Of a DNA stretch of 64,000 nucleotides, positions 8,895 to 17,291 are shown piece by piece. A program made the position numbers and the translations under genes. The notes under the pieces were generated by a model that was given only the letters and a program-made list of their open reading frames with translations, ran no database searches and had not been told where the DNA came from. Origin of the DNA: Pantoea rwandensis. Its GTDB lineage: Bacteria > Pseudomonadota > Gammaproteobacteria > Enterobacterales > Enterobacteriaceae. Position 1 is the stretch's first letter. Each line of letters begins with the position of its first letter. Location: contig NZ_CP009454.1 of assembly GCF_000759475.1 (NCBI RefSeq), positions 3,038,001 through 3,102,000 on the forward strand. The letters run 5' to 3'.

Positions 8895-9131
8895 ATGATT
8901 CGCTAGCTGAAGCGAACGAAAAATATTCGAATAGCTTGTGAAAGGATGTATTAACCTTTTGATGAATAGGCACTTTCACCATATTAATAATACATTTTCA
9001 AATAATCATTAAAACCAGTGCTTCACACTAGATTAAAAAACAACATCCATTCAGTATGATGAAAAATCCAGGTTGTGATGTGAAAGCTCCGCTTTTATTA
9101 ATCATAAAAAGCCACACCCAACGCTATTAAG

Positions 9132-9473
9132 ATGATTCGCAATGCAATATTAAAAGTAGCGTCTAAGTTTAAATTGAGGTTGTCATTAATTCGATCTAAT
9201 GGAGGATTTTCAGTGTTATTTCAAGATCATGAAGAAAGCCATATTATCATTGGTGAAGCCGCATTAAGCCTTGCTTTATGTCGAAAGGAAATCAGTGTTG
9301 CTAACCTTTTTTCACAGCTTGGTTTGATGTCTAAATCAGAGAATAATATTGACCGATTGACTCAAATCGCTAAAGCCAGAAGCTGGTTAATGAGCTTTGA
9401 GTCACCTTCAGTCGCCGAGGAGCAAATACCTTATTTGCAGACCTTAGTTGGCCTGAACAATGAACTGAATTAA
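9132..9473 (+). CDS. Hypothetical protein, 113 residues
   Basis: No family recognised. It is AT-rich compared with the flanking core genes, and its ribosome site is weak. The N-terminal half looks beta/alpha (LRLSLIRSNGGFSVLFQDHE, then a short helix with ALSLALCRKE). The C-terminal half is helical. It is the first gene of the accessory region and is followed by two small broken reading frames, so it may be a survivor of a decayed cluster. It has no signal peptide. Confidence 0.5.
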   Translation: MIRNAILKVASKFKLRLSLIRSNGGFSVLFQDHEESHIIIGEAALSLALCRKEISVANLFSQLGLMSKSENNIDRLTQIAKARSWLMSFESPSVAEEQIPYLQTLVGLNNELN

Positions 9474-9709
9474 CGATAGATGAACTGAAGCCAAAGGACG
9501 TAATCCGGTTCCGGCCGGAAGACGACGAAGCGGATGACCTCATCGGTTACACGTGAGTGTATACCGGCCGGAGACACTGTCAGGGACGACACCCTCAAAA
9601 TGATTTGCCAGAATATTTCTTCCTCTACTCCGCTGACGAAGCAACAGAGTTATCAAGCATGAGTTGGTTGCACACTCAACCCAAGGCATACCCGCATAAA
9701 AAGCCCTAA
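9464..9709 (+). pseudogene. Remnant of a small gene, interrupted by an in-frame stop
   Basis: One frame reads protein-like for about 80 codons (DELKPKDVIRFRPEDDEADD, later LPEYFFLYSADEATELSSM) but is broken by TGA at 9554-9556 and has no usable start. The composition is clearly coding in character on both sides of the stop. The family is unknown. An acidic small protein of this type could be an orphan immunity protein, but that is a guess. Confidence 0.5.
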
Positions 9710-9734
9710 ACACCGAAGATGCCTTTGAGCATAA

Positions 9735-9929
9735 ATTGGTCTATTAAGATTTATAGACGATGGCAGAACTATGTTTGGTGATCTCCGCCCTCCCAATTTT
9801 GACAAAGTGCGCTAAATTTATTTCATATGTGATTTCGACCTCAGTCGAAATGCCACCCTGTACAAAATCCGCACTCTACCAATAGATTGCGATTGTTATA
9901 TGTTACAGCATGACCATAGTGACGCCTGA
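9735..9929 (+). pseudogene. Second small broken reading frame
   Basis: A frame reading IGLLRFIDDGRTMFGDLRPP, a stop (TAA 9813-9815), then IYFICDFDLSRNATLYKIRT and onward to a TGA at 9927-9929 is protein-like on both sides of the stop. It lacks a start with a ribosome site. I cannot name the family. Together with the 9464-9709 remnant it fills the otherwise geneless 480 bp before the YmgB-family gene. Confidence 0.45.
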
Positions 9930-9953
9930 GTAGCGGACATAAGGGATAAAATC

Positions 9954-10238
9954 ATGTATCAGAGCACACAACAGTCAACCAATAGCGCGAAGTCTTTCCT
10001 GCACTTAGATGCGCTTCGCGACAAAGCAACTGCTGAAACCGTTGTGATTGAAGCAGCCGCGAGTGAAATCACTCAACGTGGGGTGAGAGTCACCAACGGT
10101 GCCGTGATTTTGCAATTGATCACTGAAGTGCAGAAGGCCTCTGATCCCCTGCAAATCGATCTGTTACTCAACGCCCTAAAAATCGTGGTCGGGATGACAC
10201 CCGGGGAAGAGGAACGCTGGGCATACTTCAACTGGTAA
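9954..10238 (+). CDS. YmgB/AriR-family small regulatory protein
   Basis: A 94-residue protein of the YcgZ/YmgA/AriR family, small helical dimers tied to biofilm formation, acid resistance and Rcs-linked signalling in E. coli. The conserved C-terminal core is visible (NGAVILQLITEVQKASDP, LLNALKIVVGMTPGEEE). AAGGG lies 8 bases before the ATG. The N-terminus (MYQSTQQSTNSAKSF) is polar and variable, as in the family. It appears to be a single gene. Confidence 0.8.
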   Translation: MYQSTQQSTNSAKSFLHLDALRDKATAETVVIEAAASEITQRGVRVTNGAVILQLITEVQKASDPLQIDLLLNALKIVVGMTPGEEERWAYFNW

Positions 10239-10388
10239 AGTGTTGATAAAGACTAAGCACATCGTTGACCATTGATATCGAGAGATAAAATAACGCCCAG
10301 GTTAACAAACTTAACGAAAGATTTTATCCATATCTCTGTCATTTCAATGAGATATAGAAAGCATTGATGGCCAGTGCCTATGCCGCAT

Positions 10389-10462
10389 GCTTTGGCTTTG
10401 GCTTTGGCTTTGGCTTTGGCTTTGGCTTTGGCTTTGGCTTTGGCTTTGGCTTTGGCTTTGGC
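10389..10462 (+). repeat. Hexanucleotide tandem repeat (GCTTTG), about 12.3 copies
   Basis: Twelve uninterrupted perfect copies of GCTTTG plus a final GC. It lies in the 250 bp between the convergent YmgB-family gene and the 10492-11115 gene, about 30 bases past the latter's stop. Length variation by slippage is expected. Reading frames crossing it are artefacts of the repeat. Confidence 0.97.
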
Positions 10463-10491
10463 AGTCACACCGTACCCCATTAAGTTACCCG

Positions 10492-11115
10492 CTACTCCGC
10501 TTTCACCCATTGCAAAAAATTCGTAACCGCTGCTTCGATAACCTGCTGGCTCAATGTCTCAGCATCAACGATCATCCGTAATCCATGCCCATAAGCGAAT
10601 CCCGGCAGGAACTGATAACCACAGCAAACCTTCGGCGGTTGATCCTGCGCGATTTCCCGCTCACGCTTCTCAATAAACTGCCAAAATGTCAGCCCGCCAA
10701 AAATCGCATAAACCTGTTTTTCTCGGTGTACAAGGGTATGGCTGACGATTTTGCCTTTGCTATTCACGTTAGGCGTTGTTTCATATCGCGCCTCTTCTTC
10801 TTGTTCCTGCTGACTCAGCATCGCCCAGGCTTCATTAAATGCACGGTCGTGCACCGCATTTTGAAGCGCCTGCTTTGCAGTGATGATCTCAGCATTCCAG
10901 AGATCGGCAGGATCGCGGCCGACAAAATAGATGTCACTCCACGCCCAAATGTGGTCGGGATTATCTTTGTAGTGCTGGATATCACAAGCATCATAAAACA
11001 CCCCGCCACAGCGATGGCGTTCACGATAGATACGCTTTTTAAGCTCGATGACTTTTCTGCGGCGCTGACGACGAGAAAGAGAAATGAAGGGACGATGTTT
11101 ATTGAAAGGCGACAT
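10492..11115 (-). CDS. Hypothetical protein, 207 residues, basic N-terminus
   Basis: No family recognised. The ATG at 11115 has a strong AAGGAG site, so translation is likely. Residues about 12-35 are very basic (SRRQRRRKVIELKKRIYRER), followed by a mixed region with several Trp, Cys and His residues (CGGVFYDACDIQHYKDNPDH, IWAWSDIYF) and a helical C-terminus. There is no signal peptide or membrane segment. It is not obviously connected to its neighbours. The 5' leader contains a strong hairpin (11141-11167). Confidence 0.65.
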   Translation of the reverse strand: MSPFNKHRPFISLSRRQRRRKVIELKKRIYRERHRCGGVFYDACDIQHYKDNPDHIWAWSDIYFVGRDPADLWNAEIITAKQALQNAVHDRAFNEAWAMLSQQEQEEEARYETTPNVNSKGKIVSHTLVHREKQVYAIFGGLTFWQFIEKREREIAQDQPPKVCCGYQFLPGFAYGHGLRMIVDAETLSQQVIEAAVTNFLQWVKAE

Positions 11116-11140
11116 GGAAACTCCTTAACCGGCAACGCTA

Positions 11141-11167
11141 GTGCGGCTGGAAGCAGTCCAGCCGCAC
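11141..11167. other. 11-bp perfect hairpin upstream of the 10492-11115 gene
   Basis: GTGCGGCTGGA pairs with TCCAGCCGCAC across a 5-base loop. It could end transcription from the decayed kinase copy to its right, or fold in the leader of the minus-strand gene that starts 26 bases away. There is no T tract. Confidence 0.5.
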
Positions 11168-11222
11168 AGGCTAGCAAAAGCAGGGGCTGAGGAACAGTCG
11201 TTAATGGGAGAAAATATGAACT

Positions 11223-11348
11223 GTACACAATCACATTGCACCCTTGACCGGTATGCGGTGCCACGAAATAGCGGCTGATTACTTCGAACTGCTCATCGGT
11301 CGCTGAAGTTTTGTGGGGCTTGCTTGCGGCAGTTAAGTGCCAAAAGCA
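11223..11348 (-). pseudogene. 3' fragment of a P-loop kinase gene homologous to the one at 26285-26788
   Basis: Read on the minus strand, a frame gives TSATDEQFEVISRYFVAPHT followed by GQGCNVIVY. This aligns with the C-terminal end of the intact kinase at 26.3 kb (FAATDAQFEVISSYFVAPHA, then DEGFNVVVHG). DNA similarity is clear but not near-identical. The stop codon is absent, and upstream sequence fades after about 40 residues. It is a relic of a related gene, not a fresh duplication. Confidence 0.7.
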
Positions 11349-11703
11349 GACATTGATATATTTTAATTTATAGGGAGCAAGTCACCGCTTTAAACCTGTC
11401 ATTAAATTAATGATGCACAAAAGCCCATTGGATCGGGTACATTCAGCAGAACCAACACCATGTAGGCTTAATAGCATGTGGCTGATGCGATTCGTTAATT
11501 CAACACTCTCAAAAGCTGAGGAGTGAAACCGAGCTAAATCACGAACTGATGTGGCTCTTTTAGACCATCAAACAAAAGTAGACTGCTAGATGTGAAATGA
11601 TAATAACGCCGGAAAATTAATCATTGTGCTTCTTTAACCTTGCGACCCCTTACTAGCGCAGAAAGCACTTATTCGACACACACGCATTATGATGGAGGTT
11701 GCA
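11349..11703. other. Gap before the six-gene block
   Basis: No gene is supported. It presumably holds the promoter for the operon that starts at 11704. I see no convincing sigma-70 promoter or operator by eye, and codon-like structure is lacking in all frames. Confidence 0.4.
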
Positions 11704-12480
11704 TTGATCATTCCTCTTCAAAAACAAACCGAGGGTGGAAAGCTGTACACACGCATTCCTGAGATTGAAGCCAGGTTGACAGAATTAGTCACCCTCACGG
11801 ATGAAGATCTGATTCAGTTGTGTAATCAGAGCAATACACATCCGCAATATGTGCCCTGTGAATGTCTTCTTTACTTCGTCCGACGCAGCGCATTGGCTAA
11901 CCAGGCTCTATTTGATCCTCTCTTCAGGATCCTCTCAGAACGCATTTTCAGGAAGCTTCCTCGAGCCGCTAATCCTGGTGGAAGTTCTGTATCAATGCTG
12001 AACAGCGACATTCAGGAGAGCGTTTTTGACCGTTTTGTTGAAATGCTCATGCTCGATAAAGCGGGTTATGATGCACGACTGGACATGTTTGAAATCCGTT
12101 TTGACAAAGCCGTTTTAAGTCTAAAAAACGATGCCCTGCAGAAGTCTTATCGGTCTGAGAAAAGAAATACTGAGCTGGAGTACGATGATTCAGAGGACAT
12201 TACTTCAGAGGTTGAAACTGCTTCTGAAGGTTTTAATCCTTTTGAACAAGCAGATTTCAATCATTTTCATTACAGTCGTGAGCTTGATGCGGCGATTGAG
12301 ACTTTACCCGATCTACAGAAGCGAATCATTGAGATGATCCGATTAGATTTTCCAATAGACTCCATCGACCCTCAAGAGATGACAATTTCCAAGGCTCTTA
12401 ACAAGTCTGAAAAGACCATACATAATCAGAAAAACAGGGCGTTTGCACGTCTGAAAAAATTGCTTGAAGGGGGCATATGA
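11704..12480 (+). CDS. Sigma-70-family-like protein, first gene of the poly-ubiquitin-like block
   Basis: About 258 residues. The C-terminal 60 residues resemble sigma region 4: AIETLPDLQKRIIEMIRLDF, then TISKALNKSEKTIHNQKNRA, ending FARLKKLL. A central segment (SDIQESVFDRFVEMLMLD) could be a degenerate region 2. The start used is the TTG at 11704, which has GGAGG 5 bases upstream; the ATG at 11689 lies before that site. It overlaps the next gene by 4 bases. It may direct transcription of the block or act as a DNA-binding regulator. It is divergent from housekeeping and ECF sigma factors. Confidence 0.72.
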   Translation: MIIPLQKQTEGGKLYTRIPEIEARLTELVTLTDEDLIQLCNQSNTHPQYVPCECLLYFVRRSALANQALFDPLFRILSERIFRKLPRAANPGGSSVSMLNSDIQESVFDRFVEMLMLDKAGYDARLDMFEIRFDKAVLSLKNDALQKSYRSEKRNTELEYDDSEDITSEVETASEGFNPFEQADFNHFHYSRELDAAIETLPDLQKRIIEMIRLDFPIDSIDPQEMTISKALNKSEKTIHNQKNRAFARLKKLLEGGI

Positions 12481-13055
12481 TGACCGGACTTTCACCTCAG
12501 GCATCCCTGGAAGAGGTGCTGGAGTCATTTTCCATAGAGCATGATGTGGGAAAAGCGACTCTGCAAAAGTACCTCACAGCCTTCCCAGAATTTGCCAATG
12601 ACCTCATAGATTTATCTCGAGAGATAGCCAGATCATCAATTGAGGATGATGCACCACTCTCTGAGTCCCAGCACCGCTTAATCAATTCGGCTGTCACTCG
12701 CATCCAGACGTCACCGGGGAAAACAACAGGTGACCCCTTCGCCAATATCCCGGCTCAGGAAATGCGTCATCTCGCTAAATCGCTTAATCTCCCTCGGCAG
12801 GTTGTTATGGCATTTAAAGAACGAAACGTAATTGCCGAGTCTGTTCCCCGGAAGGTTATGATCAGCTTTGCTGAAAAACTTCAGACAAGCGTTCAGCACC
12901 TGTTTACATCCCTCAAACAGCCACCCATGGAGGTTGCAGGGAGCTATAAGTCCAACACTAAACCGGGTGATGCAGAAAAGGTTACTTTTGAACAACTGCT
13001 GCGGGATGCTGACTGGCCTGAGGACGATATCAGTCACTTAATGGAAGAGGATTGA
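12477..13055 (+). CDS. Helix-turn-helix-like protein, candidate repressor or anti-sigma partner
   Basis: A 192-residue soluble protein, start overlapping the previous stop (ATGA). The N-terminal part (EEVLESFSIEHDVGKATLQK) and the central part (MRHLAKSLNLPRQVVMAFKE, then VPRKVMISFAEKLQTSVQHL) look like Xre-type helix-turn-helix units. The C-terminus is acidic (DADWPEDDISHLMEED). It is followed after 4 bases by a gene with an ImmA/IrrE peptidase domain. Such peptidases cut Xre-type repressors in other systems, so this is the natural candidate substrate. That link is inference; the sequence shows only the adjacency. Confidence 0.65.
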   Translation: MMTGLSPQASLEEVLESFSIEHDVGKATLQKYLTAFPEFANDLIDLSREIARSSIEDDAPLSESQHRLINSAVTRIQTSPGKTTGDPFANIPAQEMRHLAKSLNLPRQVVMAFKERNVIAESVPRKVMISFAEKLQTSVQHLFTSLKQPPMEVAGSYKSNTKPGDAEKVTFEQLLRDADWPEDDISHLMEED

Positions 13056-13059
13056 TAAC

Positions 13060-16000
13060 GTGCAAGCCGTGGAACTGGCTCGCAAGGCCGCTGCTGCTCT
13101 ACATGACCAAGCCGTTGCTTCAGGACATAATCCATGGGCACCCTATGAGTTTGCTGTTGCAGAAGCAAAACGGCGAGGCCTTGATGTGGAGAGAACCAGT
13201 AAAGGATCGCCTAATCTGAGGGGCGCACGGGCTCGCTTTATTCCAGAGGAGATGTTTATCCTCCACGAAAAATGCGCAACTCTTTTTGAACAGGCATTCC
13301 TCGTCGCTCATGAAATTGGTCATGCTGAACTTGGGGATGATGTCGAAGAAGATGAGACGAGTTATACGATAGATCCCACCAGAACATCGGAATCCTCGCC
13401 TCTGGGAGTTGAACGAGTCGTTGATTACAGCAGCAGACAGCGAAGAGAGGTCCAGATGGATCTATTTGCGCGCGAGTTTTTGCTGCCGAGGCATTTTGTC
13501 AGCACGCTTTATCTGGAAGGCCAAAGTGCTTCAAGTATTGCCGAAAGGCTTGGCGCGCCGTTTGACGTCGTTGCCCAGCAACTTTTTGATGCACTACTGT
13601 TGCCCCCGACATTGCCTGAAAATCAAAAGCCAGCAATTGAATATCCACTAAACGATGAACAGGCAGAAGCCGCGGCTCATCGCGGTGCTGCCTTTCTGCT
13701 TGAAGCCGGACCCGGCACAGGAAAAACACAGACATTGGTAGGCCGTGTTAAAGGACTGCTTAATGGAGGGGTTGATCCCCGTAAAATTCTCCTGCTGACT
13801 TTTTCAAATAAAGCCGCTGGAGAAATGGCTGAAAGGATTGCGCGAGTTGATAGCGCTGCTGCGGCTGCGATGTGGATCGGTACCTTCCACTCATTCGGCC
13901 TCGATTTGGTTCGCCGGTTTCACGATAAGCTGAATCTGCCGCAAGCTCCCCGAATGCTGGACCGTACAGAAGCAGTAGAACTGCTGGAGCATGAGTTCCC
14001 TAAACTAGGCTTGGTTCATTACCGCAATCTTTATGATCCAAGCCGAATTATCGCTGACTTTCTCACCGGCATATCACGCGCTAAAGATGAGGTAGTCGAT
14101 GCAAGCACCTACCTTAGACTGGCGCAGGCCATGCGCGATAGCGCTTTTGAGACTGATGCCATCCTTGAAGCAGAGAAAGCGATTGAAGTCGCCAGGGTGT
14201 ATGCAGCTTATGAAAGTCTCAAGCAACAGTCTGAATGTATAGACTTTGGGGACCTAGTTTCACTACCTGTAAAGCTGCTTGAAGAAAATGAAGCTATTCG
14301 CTCTCATATTCAGTCTACCTATGAACATGTTTTGGTAGACGAATACCAGGACGTCAACCACAGCAGCGTGCGACTGCTGAAAGCCATATGTGGTGAAGGT
14401 GAAAACCTGTGGGCAGTTGGGGATGCTAAGCAGTCAATCTATCGTTTCAGAGGTGCCTCTTCATTTAACATGACGCGCTTTGGGAATGAAGATTTTCCAG
14501 GCGGGATGCGATACCGGTTAAAAACGAACTATCGATCGGTACCTGAAATAGTTTCAACATTTTCGAGATTTGCGGTGGGCATGGCTGTGGGGGATGCTGA
14601 AAGCGGGCTACACCCGAACCGGAAGAGTAATGCCTGCAAACCCGAGCTTCGCTTTGTGGGACAAGGCGTCCAACAGCCACCTGCTCTTGCAGACGCGATA
14701 CAGGAAATGCTGGATGCCGGATATCCATATCGTGATCAGGCCGTTCTCTGCACAGGCAATGAAAAACTCTCAGAAATCGGGCAACAGCTCGAGCGCTTAG
14801 GCATCCCTGTTCTGTTCCTGGGCAGTGTTTTCGAGCGTCCCGAGATTAAGGATTGGCTGTCGCTGCTTTCCCTTTTGGTGGATCGCCGCGCAATGGGCCT
14901 AGTGCGAATGGCTTGCCTGCCTGAATTTTCAATGTCGCTGGAAGATGTCGGCAATATACTTACCTGCCTGCGTGAACAAGATTACAGAGGGGACTGGAGA
15001 GAAAAAACAGATCAGTTCCAAATCTCTGAGAATGGCCATGCGGTCATAAAGCGACTGATTAAAGCACTGGATGGTTATAACGGAGCGACTTCACCCTGGA
15101 CTGTGCTGGCAACTGTGCTTTTAGACAGGACACGCATAGTCGCCCGCATGGCAATGTCTCCAGCTAGCAGTGACCGCTCCCAATGTATTGCAACCTGGCA
15201 GTTACTTAATTTCTTGCGAGTCCAGCCCTCAACTGGCGAAGGATTATTTATCACCCGCACATTAGATCGAATCCGTCGTTTAGTACGACTCGGGGACGAT
15301 CGCGACCTCCGGCAACTCCCGGTAGCAGCACAAAGCATTGACGCTGTTCGCCTCATGACCATTCATGGTGCCAAAGGTCTGGAGTTTCCTGTAGTTCATA
15401 TACCGGGCATGAATGCAGATACCTTACCTGGCTTTACACAAAAGCAACCCTGCCCGCCACCCGATGGAATGATCGCCGGTAGAAAGTCTAATAACAAAGA
15501 GCAGCTCAGTCAGGAGCATAAGGCGGAGAGAGAATGCTTATTCTACGTTGCATTGTCGAGAGCGAAGGACCAGCTATTTCTCTATGCCGCCCTACGAAAC
15601 GCTGCAGGTAGTGCACGAAGGAAATCCGAGTATCTGGACCGCATTGAGCCTGATCTGGTTCAAATGAACACAGAACCCCATCATCCCGTCATTGAGCCAC
15701 CCGAATCGTTACCAATAGACTGGGCTGTGGATGGAGACCTCAAGCTCAGTGGCGATCAGGTATCACTCTATGAGTCATGTCCGCGACGATTCTTCTATAC
15801 TCACGTCCTTCAGATTGGGGGACGGCGGACGCCCACTCCATTCTCAAAAATGCACGATGCTGTCCGAAATGTGTTTAGAGATATGATCGAGGCGGAGTCA
15901 ACAATATCAACAAATATGGAAGGCAGCGTTGAGCAGGCCCTCGAAGCTGAAGGTCTGGCTGAGCACGGATATGCCCCTGAGTATAAGTCTCTGGCAATAG

Positions 16001-16452
16001 ACATGGTGAGCTATTTCAATTCAATTCGCGAAGGCCATTCACCTGAAACACCCAGTGTACTCACGATTAAGCTTGGGAATATTCCTGTCACCGTACAACC
16101 TGACGATGTGCTGATTCACTCAGATGGCCGACGTACGTTCCGCCGGGTCAGAACCGGACATAAAAGAGATAAAGAAGAATCGGACCTTAGCGCTGCCGCT
16201 TTTGTACTTGCAGCAAGGAGAGCCTTTCCTGACGCGATAGTTGAGTTAGTTCATCTTTCTGATAAGACTGTAACGCCGGTTGAACTCACCACTAAGGTGC
16301 TGCATAACCGGCAGGAAAAGCTTCTTGATGCCCTGAACTCTATAGGTCAGGGGGTATTTCCCGCCGAATCATCATCCCGTGTTTGTCCCTCCTGCCCGGC
16401 ATTTTTCGTCTGCGGATTGACACCGCCAGGCGCACTTCAAAAAAAATTCTAA
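13060..16452 (+). CDS. ImmA/IrrE peptidase fused to UvrD-type helicase and an iron-sulfur nuclease-like domain
   Basis: A 1130-residue fusion. Residues 1-180: ImmA/IrrE zinc peptidase with HEIGH at 84-88 and a downstream EVQMDLFAREFLLP helix carrying the third ligand region. Residues about 195-850: superfamily 1A helicase, Walker A GPGTGKT near 216, VDEYQD near 427, GDAKQSIYRFRGA near 452, IHGAKGLEF near 767 and YVALSRAKD near 826. The C-terminal part resembles AddB/Cas4-type nuclease domains: C907 and then C1109-x2-C1112-x5-C1118 form the iron-sulfur pattern. The usual catalytic (D/E)-x-K-T-G strand reads RRVRTG near 1028, so cutting activity is doubtful. The GTG start has AGAGG upstream. 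Confidence 0.9.
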   Translation: MQAVELARKAAAALHDQAVASGHNPWAPYEFAVAEAKRRGLDVERTSKGSPNLRGARARFIPEEMFILHEKCATLFEQAFLVAHEIGHAELGDDVEEDETSYTIDPTRTSESSPLGVERVVDYSSRQRREVQMDLFAREFLLPRHFVSTLYLEGQSASSIAERLGAPFDVVAQQLFDALLLPPTLPENQKPAIEYPLNDEQAEAAAHRGAAFLLEAGPGTGKTQTLVGRVKGLLNGGVDPRKILLLTFSNKAAGEMAERIARVDSAAAAAMWIGTFHSFGLDLVRRFHDKLNLPQAPRMLDRTEAVELLEHEFPKLGLVHYRNLYDPSRIIADFLTGISRAKDEVVDASTYLRLAQAMRDSAFETDAILEAEKAIEVARVYAAYESLKQQSECIDFGDLVSLPVKLLEENEAIRSHIQSTYEHVLVDEYQDVNHSSVRLLKAICGEGENLWAVGDAKQSIYRFRGASSFNMTRFGNEDFPGGMRYRLKTNYRSVPEIVSTFSRFAVGMAVGDAESGLHPNRKSNACKPELRFVGQGVQQPPALADAIQEMLDAGYPYRDQAVLCTGNEKLSEIGQQLERLGIPVLFLGSVFERPEIKDWLSLLSLLVDRRAMGLVRMACLPEFSMSLEDVGNILTCLREQDYRGDWREKTDQFQISENGHAVIKRLIKALDGYNGATSPWTVLATVLLDRTRIVARMAMSPASSDRSQCIATWQLLNFLRVQPSTGEGLFITRTLDRIRRLVRLGDDRDLRQLPVAAQSIDAVRLMTIHGAKGLEFPVVHIPGMNADTLPGFTQKQPCPPPDGMIAGRKSNNKEQLSQEHKAERECLFYVALSRAKDQLFLYAALRNAAGSARRKSEYLDRIEPDLVQMNTEPHHPVIEPPESLPIDWAVDGDLKLSGDQVSLYESCPRRFFYTHVLQIGGRRTPTPFSKMHDAVRNVFRDMIEAESTISTNMEGSVEQALEAEGLAEHGYAPEYKSLAIDMVSYFNSIREGHSPETPSVLTIKLGNIPVTVQPDDVLIHSDGRRTFRRVRTGHKRDKEESDLSAAAFVLAARRAFPDAIVELVHLSDKTVTPVELTTKVLHNRQEKLLDALNSIGQGVFPAESSSRVCPSCPAFFVCGLTPPGALQKKF

Positions 16453-16535
16453 AATAATTTACCGCTTTGGTAGCGCTGCATCGATTGAGTATTAGAGCCA
16501 GACACCGTCTGGCCAAACTCAAGGACATGCATAAG

Positions 16536-17291
16536 ATGAACAGCCAAAATATTAACAATATCGACGATGTCGGAGAAGCGATTCGCGAAGGCCGCGAACT
16601 GCGTCCGGCAAATGCCTACCGCATCCTGTTTGCGCAGGAAAACCTGGATTTTCACGCAATTGAGATCAATGACCCAGTTCCACTGGGGCGTCAGATTCTG
16701 ATTGCCGCGGGCCTGCGTATAAATGATGGTTACAGCCTCTTCGCTATTCTTCAGACGGGCGACTTTGAAGATCTGCGACTTGATGAACCTTTCGATTTAC
16801 GCGGTCATGGCGCTGAACGGTTCGTGGCCTTCCAGACCGATCGTGATTTCAAACTTACCGTAAACGACAGCCAGGTATCGTGGGGAAAACCTGCAATTTC
16901 GGGAGCAGCACTTTATGAGCTGGCAAAACCAGCCGATGGAGATGCTGTATTTATGGTTGTCCGTGGCGGTGATGATCGCCAGATTGAACCGAATGAGGCA
17001 GTGGATCTTACGACGCCGGGCATTGAACACTTTGTAACGGCGCCAAAGCGTAAACCAAAGATTGATATCGTCGTTAACGGGCGTGAAGTTCAGGTCAGCG
17101 ATAGTCATCAAACTTTCGAGCAATTTGTGGCTATCGCATACCCAGGCGAAGCCCCAACTGCAGAGATCGTTTATTCAATCACATATCGTGGAGCGGACTC
17201 AAAACCACACAGTGGTGAGTTAGCTGCAGGTGCCTATATCAACGTGAAAAACGGGAGCGTAATCAATGTCGGCCGCACTATTCAATCTTAA
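16536..17291 (+). CDS. Poly-ubiquitin-like protein with three beta-grasp domains (multiubiquitin family)
   Basis: About 251 residues with three consecutive ubiquitin-like units: roughly 28-100 (YRILFAQENLDFHAIEINDP), 104-170 (DFKLTVNDSQVSWGKPAISG) and 175-251 (KIDIVVNGREVQVSDSHQTF). Each has the two-strand, helix, strand pattern of the family. The C-terminus ends INVGRTIQS with no Gly-Gly, so a classical ubiquitin tail is not visible. The ATG at 16536 has AAGGA 10 bases upstream; the ATG at 16527 is too close to that site. It follows the helicase fusion by 83 bases and overlaps the E1 gene by 26. It is expected to be adenylated by the downstream E1. Confidence 0.85.
   Translation: MNSQNINNIDDVGEAIREGRELRPANAYRILFAQENLDFHAIEINDPVPLGRQILIAAGLRINDGYSLFAILQTGDFEDLRLDEPFDLRGHGAERFVAFQTDRDFKLTVNDSQVSWGKPAISGAALYELAKPADGDAVFMVVRGGDDRQIEPNEAVDLTTPGIEHFVTAPKRKPKIDIVVNGREVQVSDSHQTFEQFVAIAYPGEAPTAEIVYSITYRGADSKPHSGELAAGAYINVKNGSVINVGRTIQS

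Noticed and set aside
10253..10581. Reading frames giving Ala-Lys or Leu-Trp repeats across the hexamer array
   Set aside because: They arise only because a 6-base repeat cannot create a stop in some frames; no ribosome site or non-repeat protein-like sequence supports them.
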